Assembly (NCBI RefSeq): GCF_016278365.1
Contig: NZ_JADQBZ010000008.1
Span: 248,001-312,000, forward strand
Reading direction: 5' to 3'
DNA from: Methanolobus sp.
Lineage (GTDB): Archaea > Halobacteriota > Methanosarcinia > Methanosarcinales > Methanosarcinaceae
Length of the DNA stretch: 64,000 nt
Below the pieces are notes generated by a model. The model had not been told where the DNA came from and ran no database searches. It worked only from the letters and a program-made list of their open reading frames with translations. This document shows positions 7,579 through 17,218 of the stretch, piece after piece. Every line of letters starts with the position of its first letter. The stretch's first letter is position 1. A program made the translations under genes and the position numbers.

Positions 7579-8598
7579 ATGGTAACATACACCCCTAAAG
7601 AGAGATTGGCACGTGCTCTGACAGGAAAACCTGTTGACAGGATGCCTGCTGTCTCATTCACACAGACAGGCACGGTCGAACAGATGGAAGCAGCTGGCGC
7701 ATTCTGGCCTGAAGCAAACGATAATGCAGAAACCATGGCAAAGCTTGCAGAAGCAGGCCACACTGTCGTGGGATTTGAAGCTGTGCGTGTCCCGTTCGAC
7801 ATCAGTGCAGAAGCTGAGTTCTTCGGCTGTGACATCAAGGCAGGCACAAAAGAACAGCAGCCATCTGTAAGCAGCCACTGTGTAAAAGATATGTCTGATG
7901 TCCAGAGACTGAAGAACTTTGACATAACTCAGGGCAGAGTAGCTACTATCTGCAAAGCGATAAAGATCCTTGCAGACAAGTATGGCAAGGAACTCCCTAT
8001 CATGGCAAGCATGCTTGGTCCATTCTCCCTTGCACAGCACATGAACGGCGATGACTGGTTCATGGCAATAATGACAGATGAGGAATTCGCAACAGCACTG
8101 ATGGATCTTGCAACAGAGTTCAACATTGCATACGCAAAGAAAATGGCTGAGAACGGTGCCGACACCATGGTCATCATCGACCCAACAGCAAGTGCAATGC
8201 TCATTGGTGACGAATATTACGAGAAATACGTAGTACCTGCGCACAGGAAAATCGTCGATGCAATGCATGAGATAAACGTACCGGTAGTGATCCACATCTG
8301 CGGTGACACAACAATGAGCCTGGAGCTTATGGAGTCTTCCGGTGTGGACGCCATCAGTGTTGACCAGAGCGTGGATATTGCAACCGCAAAGAGCAAGGTA
8401 AACAAGGCAATGATCATTGGAAACCTTGACCCGGTAGCAGTTCTCTGGAAAGGCACCCCGGATACAGTCAGGGAAGTTTCACAGAAAGCTATCGATGCAG
8501 GTGTCGACCTCCTTGCTCCTGGTTGTGGAATCGTAAGCAAGACGCCTAGCGTCAACCTTCAGGCAATGGTCGAATCCGCAAAGAACCGTAAATATTAA
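7579..8598 (+). CDS. methylcobamide:coenzyme M methyltransferase (MtbA/MtsA family MT2)
   Basis: 339 residues, the family's normal length. It moves the methyl group from a methylated corrinoid protein to coenzyme M. The N-terminus [20 protein letters not shown] and the motifs [19 protein letters not shown] and IIDPTASA are characteristic of MtbA/MtsA/MtaA (UroD fold). Zinc ligands are His239, Cys241 (VIHICGD) and Cys316 (APGCGIVS). The ATG at 7579 is preceded by AGGAG; the frame is open upstream to 7453, but that extension is not family-like. Together with the corrinoid protein it forms an MtsBA-like pair, although assignment to methylthiol or methylamine metabolism cannot be made from sequence. 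A strong terminator follows at 8607. Confidence 0.92.
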   Translation: MVTYTPKERLARALTGKPVDRMPAVSFTQTGTVEQMEAAGAFWPEANDNAETMAKLAEAGHTVVGFEAVRVPFDISAEAEFFGCDIKAGTKEQQPSVSSHCVKDMSDVQRLKNFDITQGRVATICKAIKILADKYGKELPIMASMLGPFSLAQHMNGDDWFMAIMTDEEFATALMDLATEFNIAYAKKMAENGADTMVIIDPTASAMLIGDEYYEKYVVPAHRKIVDAMHEINVPVVIHICGDTTMSLELMESSGVDAISVDQSVDIATAKSKVNKAMIIGNLDPVAVLWKGTPDTVREVSQKAIDAGVDLLAPGCGIVSKTPSVNLQAMVESAKNRKY

Positions 8599-8606
8599 GA
8601 TCAAAG

Positions 8607-8668
8607 ATAATGCTCCGGACCCTTCTTTCATGTTCTTGGTCACCAAACCGTCCGGAGACATTATTTTT
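8607..8668 (+). terminator. terminator after the MT2 gene
   Basis: ATAATGCTCCGGAC (8607-8620) pairs with GTCCGGAGACATTAT (8650-8664) over 14 pairs with one bulged base, followed by five T residues. It starts 9 bases after the MT2 stop codon, so it ends the corrinoid/MT2 transcription unit. Confidence 0.75.
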
Positions 8669-8732
8669 GTAGTCTGGGGGAGCCAGGGCTTGCAATCAAA
8701 GATGCATTCGGGTCTTCACCAGACTATCTACC

Positions 8733-8779
8733 TCCATCCATCCATCCATCCATCCCTGGCCAGTGAAATAACACTGGCC
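8733..8779. repeat. (TCCA)5 tetranucleotide repeat and adjacent 8-bp hairpin
   Basis: Five perfect TCCA units run from 8733 to 8752. Just after them GGCCAGTG (8758-8765) and CACTGGCC (8772-8779) form a hairpin with a six-base loop. Both lie in the non-coding gap before the membrane-protein gene at 8877. The rest of the gap is AT-rich and may hold that gene's promoter (ATATATCATATGC near 8840). Confidence 0.6.
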
Positions 8780-8876
8780 CATTTCCCATAACAGCAGACG
8801 GCCTTTCCAATATATCAAATGAAAGGTTTTACCCCAAATATATCATATGCAAATAAAACATAAAAGTGTGATCTGA

Positions 8877-9728
8877 ATGTTATCAAAATTGATTAGATAC
8901 CTTCCGTGGGAAAAAAATACAGTTGACCTAAATGTACCTTCTTTTCAATCATTAAACAGATCAATAGAAAAGAAAAGTCAAATCCTTTTTAACAATGTAT
9001 GGTACTTTGCCATATTCATGCTCACGGTCATACTTGGTATCCTTGTGTTCTACAGGCACACGCAGAACGAGGTCATACCAGCCATAATACTTTCGATCTT
9101 GTGGGTGCTTTTCTGGAATAACAGTATGCTTAAAGGCAGGATGCTCCTGGTGATAGCATCTGCCTTTGGATATGTGCACGAACTTCTGGGCGTCCAGCAT
9201 GGGTATTTCACATATCTTGGCGGAGCTATAGGCGGCGCTCCCATATGGCTGATTCCAGGCTATGGTGCTATATTCTGGTCTTCCTATAACCTGTGGAAGA
9301 TATTCCAGGAAAGATATTCGCAACAACAATGGTTCCACAGAGTGAACTATTTCATAGTCGCAAGTGTGGCTTTAATGGTTGTGGCAGATTACGCCATTTT
9401 CGATCTCTCCCTGCAACCGATGGCAATACTTTTGAAGTTCTCCCTTGCACTCATGCTATTCAGTAGCCTTGATGGTCTGAGACTTGCATATTTTACGGGC
9501 TTCTTCACTGTCCTTACCGAGTTCACAGGAGAGATGCTGGGAACATGGATGCATCCTGATTTTTCGCTCTTCTCCCTGATGGCAGGATACGTGTTCCTTC
9601 TCTGGATATGCATCACGCTAAGTGAGGTGATAAAAGGTAAGAAAAAATGGGGCAAGATAGAGCCGGTAGCTGCTGTTTCTATAACATCATTCTATATATT
9701 GCTGCTACTTGGGATAGTAGCTGTTTAA
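8877..9728 (+). CDS. multi-pass membrane protein of unknown function
   Basis: 283 residues with about eight hydrophobic segments, for example WYFAIFMLTVILGILVFY (42-59), VIPAIILSILWVLFW, FIVASVALMVVADYAIF, LFSLMAGYVFLLWICITL and the very C-terminus. Conserved-looking loop residues include HELLGVQHGYFTYLGG and PIWLIPGYGAIFW. I do not recognise the family. It opens a run of plus-strand genes (aldehyde dehydrogenase, short-chain dehydrogenase, DUF5714) with short gaps, so it may be the first gene of an operon. A transporter or membrane-enzyme role is open. Confidence 0.8.
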   Translation: MLSKLIRYLPWEKNTVDLNVPSFQSLNRSIEKKSQILFNNVWYFAIFMLTVILGILVFYRHTQNEVIPAIILSILWVLFWNNSMLKGRMLLVIASAFGYVHELLGVQHGYFTYLGGAIGGAPIWLIPGYGAIFWSSYNLWKIFQERYSQQQWFHRVNYFIVASVALMVVADYAIFDLSLQPMAILLKFSLALMLFSSLDGLRLAYFTGFFTVLTEFTGEMLGTWMHPDFSLFSLMAGYVFLLWICITLSEVIKGKKKWGKIEPVAAVSITSFYILLLLGIVAV

Positions 9729-9770
9729 ACACAGGGATATGTAAATAAGCACGCATGAAGATGAAATGTC

Positions 9771-11180
9771 ATGTATGAGGAAATCAGACGCGTATTCAAT
9801 TTGCAGCAGGCAAAGTGGCCACAACTGGCCCGCCTGGATACCTCTGAGAGGATAGAGCGGTTGGTGCGTATTGACAACTATCTCCGTGATGAAAAGCACC
9901 TTTCTGAACTCTGCCAGGCCATGCATAAGGACTTCCGCAAGCCGGAAGTGGAGGTAATTGCTACAGAAGTTGGTGTTGTGCAGGCTCAGATATCCCATGT
10001 GAAAAAGCATCTCCGCCGCTGGATGAAGCCACGGAGGGTACCCACTCCCCTGCCACTTATCGGAACCCGCTCTCATATCCGGTACGAACCAAGAGGCTTG
10101 GTGCTAATTATATCTCCCTGGAATTTTCCCCTTAACCTGTCACTGGTACCGCTGGTCTACGCTATAGCTGCCGGTAATGCGGTCATGCTCAAACCCAGCG
10201 AAATATCGGCTCACACTTCATCATTCATAAAGCGCATGATGGATGAGCTTTTTGAAGAGAGTGAAGTTGCAGTCTTTGAAGGCGACGCATCAATTGCCAG
10301 TTCATTGCTTGACCAGCCATTCAATCATATCTTTTTCACAGGCAGTCCCAAAGTTGGCAAGATAATCATGACCAAGGCTGCCAGGCATCTCTGCAGCGTT
10401 ACCCTGGAGCTTGGAGGAAAATCACCAGCCATTATAGATGAAACGGCAGACATCAGCCGGATAGCCCGGCGTGCTGCCTGGGCCAAGTCTGTCAACAACG
10501 GACAGACATGCATCACTCCGGATTACATATTTCTCCATGAATCAATAAGAGAGCCCTTTATCCGGGAATTCAGAACTGCACTGCAGCAATTATATGACCC
10601 GGACGGCAGGGGAATAAAACAATCCCCTGACTACTGTCGTATTGTCAGTGATGCGCACTTCATGAGGCTGAAGTCCCTTTATGAAGATGCGCTGGACAAA
10701 GGTGCAGGTGTTCTGGCTGGTGGTGAGTTCGATGAGTCCGACCGCTTCATTTCCCCTACCTTGCTTGACGGGATCACTGAGGATATGGACATTATGCAGG
10801 AAGAAATATTCGGTCCCCTGCTTCCGGTGCTGACATACAGCGACAGGACAGAAGTAAGGAATATAATAAACCGTCTCCCAAGACCACTTACTCTGTATAT
10901 AGCCAGCCGGAACGAGAGCAACATCGAGTACTTCATGGAAAGCGTATCTGCTGGGGGGACTGTAATCAACGATTACATGTTGGGTTACAGCAATCCTTCC
11001 CTGCCCTTCGGAGGGATAAACAGCAGCGGAATTGGCAGGTCATTGGGTTTTCACTGCTTTACAGGCTTCTCCAACGAACGCAGCGTAATACACCGCAGGT
11101 GGGGATCATTGAGCATGATACACCCGCCATATAATGATCGTGTCAGAAAGCTTATCAAAACACTGTACAGGTGGATGTGA
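9771..11180 (+). CDS. NAD(P)-dependent aldehyde dehydrogenase
   Basis: 469 residues covering one full aldehyde dehydrogenase domain of the fatty-aldehyde (ALDH3) type. Visible are SPWNFPLNLSLVPL, the NAD-binding GNAVMLKPSE and FTGSPKVGK, the glutamate in TLELGGKSPA, the catalytic Cys in NNGQTCITPD and EEIFGPLLPV. It oxidises an aldehyde to its acid. The C-terminus ends in KTLYRWM, short of a membrane helix. It is 31 bp upstream of the short-chain dehydrogenase gene, so the pair may interconvert an alcohol, aldehyde and acid. The link to the opposing nine-gene operon is positional only. Confidence 0.9.
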   Translation: MYEEIRRVFNLQQAKWPQLARLDTSERIERLVRIDNYLRDEKHLSELCQAMHKDFRKPEVEVIATEVGVVQAQISHVKKHLRRWMKPRRVPTPLPLIGTRSHIRYEPRGLVLIISPWNFPLNLSLVPLVYAIAAGNAVMLKPSEISAHTSSFIKRMMDELFEESEVAVFEGDASIASSLLDQPFNHIFFTGSPKVGKIIMTKAARHLCSVTLELGGKSPAIIDETADISRIARRAAWAKSVNNGQTCITPDYIFLHESIREPFIREFRTALQQLYDPDGRGIKQSPDYCRIVSDAHFMRLKSLYEDALDKGAGVLAGGEFDESDRFISPTLLDGITEDMDIMQEEIFGPLLPVLTYSDRTEVRNIINRLPRPLTLYIASRNESNIEYFMESVSAGGTVINDYMLGYSNPSLPFGGINSSGIGRSLGFHCFTGFSNERSVIHRRWGSLSMIHPPYNDRVRKLIKTLYRWM

Positions 11181-11211
11181 ATATGCCTGGGCATAAAGAC
11201 GAAGGGAAACT

Positions 11212-12021
11212 ATGAAAGATGACAGGAAGACAGTGCTTATAACCGGCGGTTCCGGTGGGATAGGACTGGAGCTTGGCAAGCTTTTCGCAGCAGATGGCTA
11301 CCGTTTGGTCCTTGTAGCGATGCCCGGTGAAGATCTTAAGCATGCGGGAAATATACTGCAGTCCATCAGTCCGTTCACCAATATCTTCCTGCTGGAAAAG
11401 GACCTGTCCCGGCCAGGAGCGGCAACAGAGGTATATGAGTTCACCCATGCCCATGACCTCACTGTAGACGTGCTGGTCAACTGCGCCGGTTTTGGCACTT
11501 ACGGTCATGTCAATGAGATAGATATTGAAAGGGAGCTGGCCATGCTGCAACTGCATATCGGGACACTTTATCATCTTACAAGGCTCTACCTTCGGAAAAT
11601 GGTAGAAAGGGATGATGGTCAGGTCATTAATATGTCCTCAATATCGGCCTTCCAGCCAAATCCGACTTTTGCAACTTATGGAGCCAGCAAGAGCTTCATA
11701 CTCAACTTCAGCCGGGCCCTTAACTACGAATTAAGGGAACAGGGATCCGGAGTCAGGGTATTAGCTGTTTGTCCTACTGCTGTTAAAGGCACTGGTTTCC
11801 AGACAGCTGCAAGGATGGAGTGCTCCAGGGCATTCAGTTCCTGGATGGCTACAACACCCGCTATCGTGGCCCGCGACACGTACCGGGCTATGCAGCGTGG
11901 TAAGGATGTGGTGATACCGGGAAGGGGATTTGGCTTCGGACAGGCTCTGGTAAGCCTTCTCCCGGCAAGCTGGCAGATGAGGATATCCCGCTCCCAGCTG
12001 CGGGAAATAGAATCACTATAA
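11212..12021 (+). CDS. short-chain dehydrogenase/reductase
   Basis: 269 residues, classical SDR. The cofactor motif TGGSGGIG is at residues 12-19, NCAG near 92, then the catalytic serine in NMSSISAF and the YGASK tyrosine-lysine pair. The C-terminal part (GFGFGQALVSLLPASWQMRI) resembles the DltE/acyl-substrate SDR subgroup. It is an NAD(P)-dependent oxidoreductase of an alcohol/ketone. A start ATG at 11212 is preceded by GGGAAAC. It lies between the aldehyde dehydrogenase and DUF5714 genes with short gaps, so a shared transcript is likely. Confidence 0.9.
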   Translation: MKDDRKTVLITGGSGGIGLELGKLFAADGYRLVLVAMPGEDLKHAGNILQSISPFTNIFLLEKDLSRPGAATEVYEFTHAHDLTVDVLVNCAGFGTYGHVNEIDIERELAMLQLHIGTLYHLTRLYLRKMVERDDGQVINMSSISAFQPNPTFATYGASKSFILNFSRALNYELREQGSGVRVLAVCPTAVKGTGFQTAARMECSRAFSSWMATTPAIVARDTYRAMQRGKDVVIPGRGFGFGQALVSLLPASWQMRISRSQLREIESL

Positions 12022-12067
12022 GGACAAAACTTAGGTTTACAGTTAGAGGTTAAGCAGGTGATATAAG

Positions 12068-12805
12068 ATGATAAACATTGATACGTTGTGCAATGAGAAA
12101 AACAACTGTATGCTATGCGGGAACAGGATAGTTCACTCCTGCCAGGCAACTACTGCAAAATGTCACTACTGCGGTGTTGAAGAAGAAGCTTATATCCAAT
12201 GTAAGGACGGACATTATATCTGCAATGCCTGTCATTCGCAGGACGCACTCAAAGTCATTGAGAACATATGTCTGAGCACCGATATGCAGAACCCTGTAAC
12301 ACTGGCCGAGAAGATCATGAAGCATCCCAGTGTGCATATGCATGGACCGGAGCATCATGCACTTGTGCCCGCTGTCCTTATAGCAGCATACCAGAATTAC
12401 ACAGGGAAGAAGAAAGAAGCAGATATTTTAGAGGCCATCAAAAGAGGAAGCAAAGTTCCCGGCGGCTACTGCGGTATCTATGGAGCATGCGGTGCAGGAA
12501 TTGGAGTTGGGATCGCTGTTTGTATACTGGCGGAAGCCACTCCGTATACACCTTCTGAGCGCTCTCATGCAAACTGGGCTACATCAGGGACCCTGAGGTG
12601 CATTGCAGATGCAGGAGGAGCCAGGTGCTGCAAAAAAGCAACCCGTATCTCTCTGAGAAAAGGAGTGGCATATCTGTCAGATATGTTTGGCCTGCTGTGG
12701 TATGAGAATCTGGACTTGTCTGCGAAATGTAATTACACAAAGTACAATAAAGAATGCGACGAGAACTGTGAATATAAGGACAGATCTGGGATTGATAACA
12801 ATTAA
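12068..12805 (+). CDS. DUF5714-type cysteine-rich protein
   Basis: 245 residues. The N-terminal 70 residues carry zinc/Fe-S-like pairs (CMLCGN, CHYCG, CKDGHYICNACH). The C-terminal domain has GGYCGIYGACGAGIGVGIAV, reminiscent of C-GCAxxG-C-C proteins, and RCIADAGGARCCKKAT. From memory this matches DUF5714, a family found beside TrsS/TrsM-type radical-SAM clusters, and here it lies 16 bp from the end of such a cluster on the other strand. Function is unknown; a cluster-bearing electron carrier or methyl/thiol handling protein is a guess. AGGTGAT precedes the ATG. Confidence 0.8.
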   Translation: MINIDTLCNEKNNCMLCGNRIVHSCQATTAKCHYCGVEEEAYIQCKDGHYICNACHSQDALKVIENICLSTDMQNPVTLAEKIMKHPSVHMHGPEHHALVPAVLIAAYQNYTGKKKEADILEAIKRGSKVPGGYCGIYGACGAGIGVGIAVCILAEATPYTPSERSHANWATSGTLRCIADAGGARCCKKATRISLRKGVAYLSDMFGLLWYENLDLSAKCNYTKYNKECDENCEYKDRSGIDNN

Positions 12806-12821
12806 AATTATCACTATCTAC

Positions 12822-13595
12822 TTAATCCATTAGTCTGCCAAATATATGGCCTTTTAGCATTGAGAATTCCTGGGTGCCTGTCAATGACAGTTGGCGGGGA
12901 CGCTCAAAAGGTACAGTTATCTCTTCAATGATCCTGCCTGGCCTTTTACTCATGATGCAGATGCGATCTGACATTAACAGAGCTTCTTCCACATCGTGTG
13001 TGATGAAAACAACTGTGTGCCTATAGTTTTCCCAGAGACCAAGCAGCAATTGCTGCATGCTGTAACGTGTCTGGGCATCCAATGCTGCGAATGGTTCATC
13101 CATAAGCAGGACCTTAGGCCTTAATACAAGTGCACGTGCCAGGGCAGCCCTTTGCTGCATGCCACCGGATAACTGGGAAGGATAATAGTCCCAAAAACCG
13201 TCAAGTCCTACAGCTCTTATATATTCAGAAGCTATCTCTTCTGCTTCGTTCCTGCCGTTCTTCCTTAGTTTCAGCCCGTAAAGGATATTGTCCTTAACGC
13301 TGAGCCATGGAAACAGTACAGGTGACTGGAACACTACTGCTCTTTCGGGAGAAGGTTCTCTTATGCGTTCGCCGCAACAGGCTGCATGACCGCTGTCCGC
13401 AGGCTCAAATCCTGCAAGGATATTAAGGAATGTGGATTTACCGCAGCCGCTTGGGCCTAGTATACTGACGAACTCACCTTCCCTGATCTCAAAACGGATA
13501 TCCTCCAGAACCTTTAAAGAGTCATGCTCGCCGGGGCGGGAAAAACTTTTGTTTATTCCTTCTGCTGACAGGTTCGTGCGTTGCATGACTTTCAT
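12822..13595 (-). CDS. ABC importer ATPase (SsuB/TauB/NrtD-like)
   Basis: 257 residues with Walker A GPSGCGKST, the signature LSGGMQQRAALARAL, Walker B VLLMDEPFAALD and the H-loop VFITHDVEEALL. It drives import by the permease at 13592, whose stop codon overlaps this start by four bases. Best match is the nitrate/sulfonate/taurine importer group. It is the last gene of the operon beginning at 21517. Substrate unknown; the operon context (radical SAM, ligase, methyltransferases) suggests a small organic precursor rather than nitrate. Confidence 0.93.
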   Translation of the reverse strand: MKVMQRTNLSAEGINKSFSRPGEHDSLKVLEDIRFEIREGEFVSILGPSGCGKSTFLNILAGFEPADSGHAACCGERIREPSPERAVVFQSPVLFPWLSVKDNILYGLKLRKNGRNEAEEIASEYIRAVGLDGFWDYYPSQLSGGMQQRAALARALVLRPKVLLMDEPFAALDAQTRYSMQQLLLGLWENYRHTVVFITHDVEEALLMSDRICIMSKRPGRIIEEITVPFERPRQLSLTGTQEFSMLKGHIFGRLMD

Positions 13596-14386
13596 TCTTT
13601 GTTCTCCTCCCTTAGCAGGTCCAGCCTTTTAAAAGAACCGACGAGTATCATATCGCTGATGCGGCCAAACAATCCTATGAATATCATAGAGACCAGGATC
13701 ATCTCTGCGTGTCCCAGCATCCGGGCATCCATCATCACCGCACCCAGTCCATATGTCACACCTGTAAGCTCACCCAATACCAGATAGGCCCAGGAGATGC
13801 CCAAACCCAGCCTTAGTCCGGCCAGAGTGGAAGGCAGGGATGCTGGTATGATGACCGTAGTGAATATCGTCAGCTTATTGGCACCCAGCATCCTCCCTGC
13901 ACGGATGAGTAAAGGAGGTACTGAAGAGGCCCCCTGGGCTGCATTCACATATATCGGGAAAAAGGCTGCCAGTGAAATGAGAAACAGGGTTGTGTTCTCT
14001 CCCACGCCAAACCAGACCATGGCTATGGGCAACCACCCAATGCCGGGAATGATACGGATAAGATGTACAGTAGAATCAAGAGAACTCTTTGCAAGGGATA
14101 TACGCCCTGTCAGAAAACCCAGGGGAAGTCCCACAGCAACGGCCAGACCAAAACCCATCGCCACTCTTTGAACGCTGGCAAGGGTATGTACTAAGAGTGT
14201 CCCTGCATAAGGTGTTAGATTCGCATGCCCGGTAGCAAAATCGACTGCCACGCGAACCAGGTTCGATGGCGAGGGAATAAGATATGCCGGCACTCCTCCC
14301 TCCAGAGTCACAAGATACCATGCGGTAAATATCAATGCTGGAAGAACGAATCCTATATAGTCCACTTTCCAGTTACTTACTGTCAT
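13592..14386 (-). CDS. ABC importer permease (SsuC/TauC-like)
   Basis: 264 residues, six membrane segments, with the inner-membrane permease signature around residues 150-200 (AAQGASSVPPLLIRAGRMLGA) that contacts the ATPase. The N-terminus (IGFVLPALIFTAWYLVTLEGG) and overall length fit the SsuC/TauC/NrtB family. Its first four bases overlap the stop of the binding-protein gene and its end overlaps the ATPase gene, so the three subunits are translationally coupled. Confidence 0.92.
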   Translation of the reverse strand: MTVSNWKVDYIGFVLPALIFTAWYLVTLEGGVPAYLIPSPSNLVRVAVDFATGHANLTPYAGTLLVHTLASVQRVAMGFGLAVAVGLPLGFLTGRISLAKSSLDSTVHLIRIIPGIGWLPIAMVWFGVGENTTLFLISLAAFFPIYVNAAQGASSVPPLLIRAGRMLGANKLTIFTTVIIPASLPSTLAGLRLGLGISWAYLVLGELTGVTYGLGAVMMDARMLGHAEMILVSMIFIGLFGRISDMILVGSFKRLDLLREENKE

Positions 14387-15366
14387 GCGGTTTCACTGTT
14401 TTGAAGATCATTGCGTGCCTGTTCCACAAAGCTCCGATCAAAGAGGACATCCATATCCGGTACTTGAGTGATCATGCCAAGTTCCTTCATCCTTAAGGCA
14501 AGCTGCTCTGCCTGGATTACATAAGATTCATCCATATACCATGCAAGCTCCATGTTATCCTGTGCAATCCTCAGCACCTCAGGGTCAGTTCCAAACTCTG
14601 AGGACATAATGATCCATTCATCCTGATTTGCATTGAGGTGTTCCGTAGCTCTTGCATGGGCTGTCACCAATGCCTGTATCCTTTCCCTGTCATTCTCTAT
14701 CATGCTCCTGGTTGTGAGCATGCCTGCATTGATTGTTCCCACGCTTTCTCCATAGTAAGGATAAACAAGCACACGCCCGTATCCATTCACAATCGCCAGG
14801 GACGGATAAGGTTCACCACTGCAGAAAGCATCCACAGTACCCTGTGACAAGGCCTGTCCCATATCAAAGAAGTCGATACGTTGAAGGGTCACGTCTTTTT
14901 CGGGGTCTAGTCCTGCCTGCTCCAGTGTTTCAAGCAAAAGTACATGATGCATGGTTCCCGGCACATAGGCTATTTTTTTGCCCCTCAGGTCTGCAGGCGT
15001 GTTGATGTCGGAATCATTCCTCACTACAATTGCAGAGCACTTGTTAGCAAGCCCGCTCACAACAACCACCGGCTCATCCTTAGAAGCAGCCGTGATTGCA
15101 AGTGCTATTGTCGTACCTGTCATATCCAGGCTTCCCGCAAGCAGTGCAGCTTTCTGGTCACCGGGATTTGTGAAGGGGAGCACTTCTACCGAATACCTGT
15201 CGTCAATGTAGTCCTGATAGAGGAAAGGCTGTATGGTCTGTGCGGTCTTCCATGTTCCTACTTTTATTTTTTCTGTACCTTCAGATGCATGGCCTGTGCA
15301 CCCGGATGCCAGAAGGGATAAAAAAAGGATGAACAGCATGCATAACATGGAGACGCGTTTTTGCAT
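14383..15366 (-). CDS. ABC importer substrate-binding lipoprotein (SsuA/NMT1-like)
   Basis: 327 residues. A signal peptide with lipobox LLASGC (cysteine at 23) anchors it outside the membrane. The body resembles NrtA/SsuA/ThiY-type binding proteins: KVGTWKTAQTIQPFLYQD, LAGSLDMTGTTIALA, DLRGKKIAYVPGT and VDAFCSGEPYPSLA. Such proteins bind sulfonates, nitrate, pyrimidine precursors or other small anions. The start follows the stop of the BioB-like gene with no spacing. The unusually polar pocket cannot be modelled here, so the ligand remains open. Confidence 0.9.
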   Translation of the reverse strand: MQKRVSMLCMLFILFLSLLASGCTGHASEGTEKIKVGTWKTAQTIQPFLYQDYIDDRYSVEVLPFTNPGDQKAALLAGSLDMTGTTIALAITAASKDEPVVVVSGLANKCSAIVVRNDSDINTPADLRGKKIAYVPGTMHHVLLLETLEQAGLDPEKDVTLQRIDFFDMGQALSQGTVDAFCSGEPYPSLAIVNGYGRVLVYPYYGESVGTINAGMLTTRSMIENDRERIQALVTAHARATEHLNANQDEWIIMSSEFGTDPEVLRIAQDNMELAWYMDESYVIQAEQLALRMKELGMITQVPDMDVLFDRSFVEQARNDLQNSETA

Positions 15367-16362
15367 TCAGTTCTCCCTCCCGGAGTAAAATCCATATCCT
15401 GCATTCGTGAAATAATCCCTGGCAGTTTCCAGGCCGAAACCATGCCATTCAGTCTTACAGTCAGCACCTTCCCTTGGGATGGCTCCGGTCTCGACAACAA
15501 CCACATTAGCACCCCATTCCACAGCAAGCCTTGAGGGAGGATGTGCGCATATGTCCGGTGCATGATAGCCGGCAGCCAGACGTGTCACAGCTACTATCTG
15601 TGCATGTCTTCGCTCCGAAATTTGAGGATAATCACTTAGAGGCGTGCCGGGAAGAGGTACCCTTGCCATAACACCACACAGTCTGGCATTATACTCCATT
15701 GCTGTCAGGAAGACGTCGGCAATTTCGGAGTTCGTGTGTTCTGTGCCAACAGGCTCGACAAGGTAGGCAAGGTCCAGCGGAGAACTGTTTACAGAAGCAA
15801 GGGTTGCGATCCTGTCTTCTGGTTTGAATCTCGTATTTATGCCTTCGCGCAGCCGGATAGTATGATATACCATCTGCGCCCCCGCGCCGGACAGGATTTC
15901 TGCTTCTGTCTCGTTGAACTCACCCGTATTGACAACGATCTGGTACTCTCCCGGAATTGAAGCCCTGATATCCCTGACAACCTGGGTCAGTCTTTCAATC
16001 CCGTAAAACTGCGTAGTCCGTAAAGTTATCCATCTGGCTCCATGGGAAACGAATTGGCGGACCAGTTCTATAATCTCCCGGGAGTCCCGTTCGCTTTCAT
16101 CCTTCACAATTCCCCATTTACGGCCAAACGCACAGAAATCACAGTTCATAGCACATTTCTTATAATCAACACCAATTGAAGCCCAGACACTCCCGCTGTT
16201 CCCTGTGACCACGGCAGCAACTTCCCTTGCCACCTTTCCTAGAATTTCCGCATCCTTTGAATCCGGGTCTATCTCCAGTAGAGCGATTATATCATCCCGG
16301 TTCAACCTTTCACCTTTCAATGCTTTTTCTTTTGATCTCTGGATAAGGTCTAAATCAGACAA
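15367..16362 (-). CDS. BioB-like radical SAM enzyme
   Basis: 331 residues. The radical-SAM cluster motif is C70-x3-C74-x2-C77 (CAMNCDFC), then the TIM-barrel pattern seen in BioB/HydE/HmdB/PylB (ARWITLRTTQFYG, VVNTGEFNETEAEILSGAGA, LVEPVGTEHTNSEI, GVMARVPLPGTPL). Extra BioB [2Fe-2S] ligands are not obvious, so sulfur insertion like biotin synthase is doubtful. The start is TTG at 16362 with GGTGAG upstream. It is sandwiched between TrsM-like methyltransferase and the importer, suggesting that it works on an imported or derived small molecule. PylB is unlikely because no pyl genes are near. Confidence 0.88.
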   Translation of the reverse strand: MSDLDLIQRSKEKALKGERLNRDDIIALLEIDPDSKDAEILGKVAREVAAVVTGNSGSVWASIGVDYKKCAMNCDFCAFGRKWGIVKDESERDSREIIELVRQFVSHGARWITLRTTQFYGIERLTQVVRDIRASIPGEYQIVVNTGEFNETEAEILSGAGAQMVYHTIRLREGINTRFKPEDRIATLASVNSSPLDLAYLVEPVGTEHTNSEIADVFLTAMEYNARLCGVMARVPLPGTPLSDYPQISERRHAQIVAVTRLAAGYHAPDICAHPPSRLAVEWGANVVVVETGAIPREGADCKTEWHGFGLETARDYFTNAGYGFYSGREN

Positions 16363-16413
16363 TCTTACTCACCACTTTTGTTTTAACGTATTTGCTTAAG
16401 TCAACAGAACTTT

Positions 16414-17154
16414 TCAGCTTTTTTTTCTCAGAGTAACACGATACAGTTTCTTAGGCAATTCTCCTTCTTTGAATTCCGTAATATCCAATACATCATGGCC
16501 TTCCGACAGAAGGTCCACCTTTTCTCTGCTCAGGAAATGCACGATGAATCCTCCCTGAATCTCCCACATATCCTCACCTCTGTGGATACCGGTCCCGTAC
16601 TGGGGATCATTTGTATGTCTTGTGGTGAATATGTTCAGTCCTCCGGGCTTAAGGACCCTCCTGACCTCTGCCGAAAGTGAGCGTAATTCAGAAATTGTCA
16701 AGGGCATACAGTAAAGCATATGAGAATAGCATGCATCGAATGTGCCATCCTCAAAAGGCAGCCTGTTCCTGACATCATGCTGCATGGGAGTTACAGAACC
16801 TGATACTGAGGACTCACTGGCTTTCTCCTTCAAGGATTTGATTCCTTTTTCGCAATAGTCAAGGGCAGTTACATCAAAACCATTCATTGCAAAAAACAGG
16901 GTATCTCTTCCCTGTCCAAAACCAAGCTCAAGGACTTTTGTCTTGCCTTCTTCCTTCAACAGCCGAGCTGCCCACCGGGCCGGACTGCTTGGGTCCTCGC
17001 CAAACATGGAAGCATTGATTGAAAATACGCACTCCCAATGTTGCTGTTGTCTGCTCAGGATGTCTTTATCTATATCCGTTCCTCTCTGGTTCACTGCATC
17101 ACTTCCACAAAAAAGCATCAGAACGGTAGAGCCGTCCCATGAAAAAATGTTCAT
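16414..17154 (-). CDS. SAM-dependent methyltransferase (TrsM-like)
   Basis: 246 residues. The class I SAM-binding motif is VLELGFGQGRDTLFFA (about 74-89), followed by VTALDYCEKG, PMQHDVRNRLPFEDGTFDACYSHMLY and RRVLKPGGLNIFTTRH. From memory this matches the DVU_1556/TrsM family that neighbours TrsS radical SAM proteins. The first 25 residues are poorly supported and no strong ribosome site precedes ATG 17154, so the true start may be ATG at residue 13. The methylated substrate is unknown. Confidence 0.85.
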   Translation of the reverse strand: MNIFSWDGSTVLMLFCGSDAVNQRGTDIDKDILSRQQQHWECVFSINASMFGEDPSSPARWAARLLKEEGKTKVLELGFGQGRDTLFFAMNGFDVTALDYCEKGIKSLKEKASESSVSGSVTPMQHDVRNRLPFEDGTFDACYSHMLYCMPLTISELRSLSAEVRRVLKPGGLNIFTTRHTNDPQYGTGIHRGEDMWEIQGGFIVHFLSREKVDLLSEGHDVLDITEFKEGELPKKLYRVTLRKKS

Positions 17155-17218
17155 AACATTCGTTTCTGAAAGAAAGATTAAGAAAGGAACCGGAGTCCCT
17201 CCCTTGAGATATGAGCTC

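Noticed and set aside
8733-8752. (TCCA)n as part of a CRISPR or larger satellite
   Set aside because: Only five short units without spacers occur; it is a simple microsatellite. No CRISPR array was seen anywhere in the window.
15367-16362. Identity as PylB (methylornithine synthase)
   Set aside because: It has BioB/PylB-like features, but no pylS, pylC, pylD or tRNA-Pyl is near, and the operon context points elsewhere.
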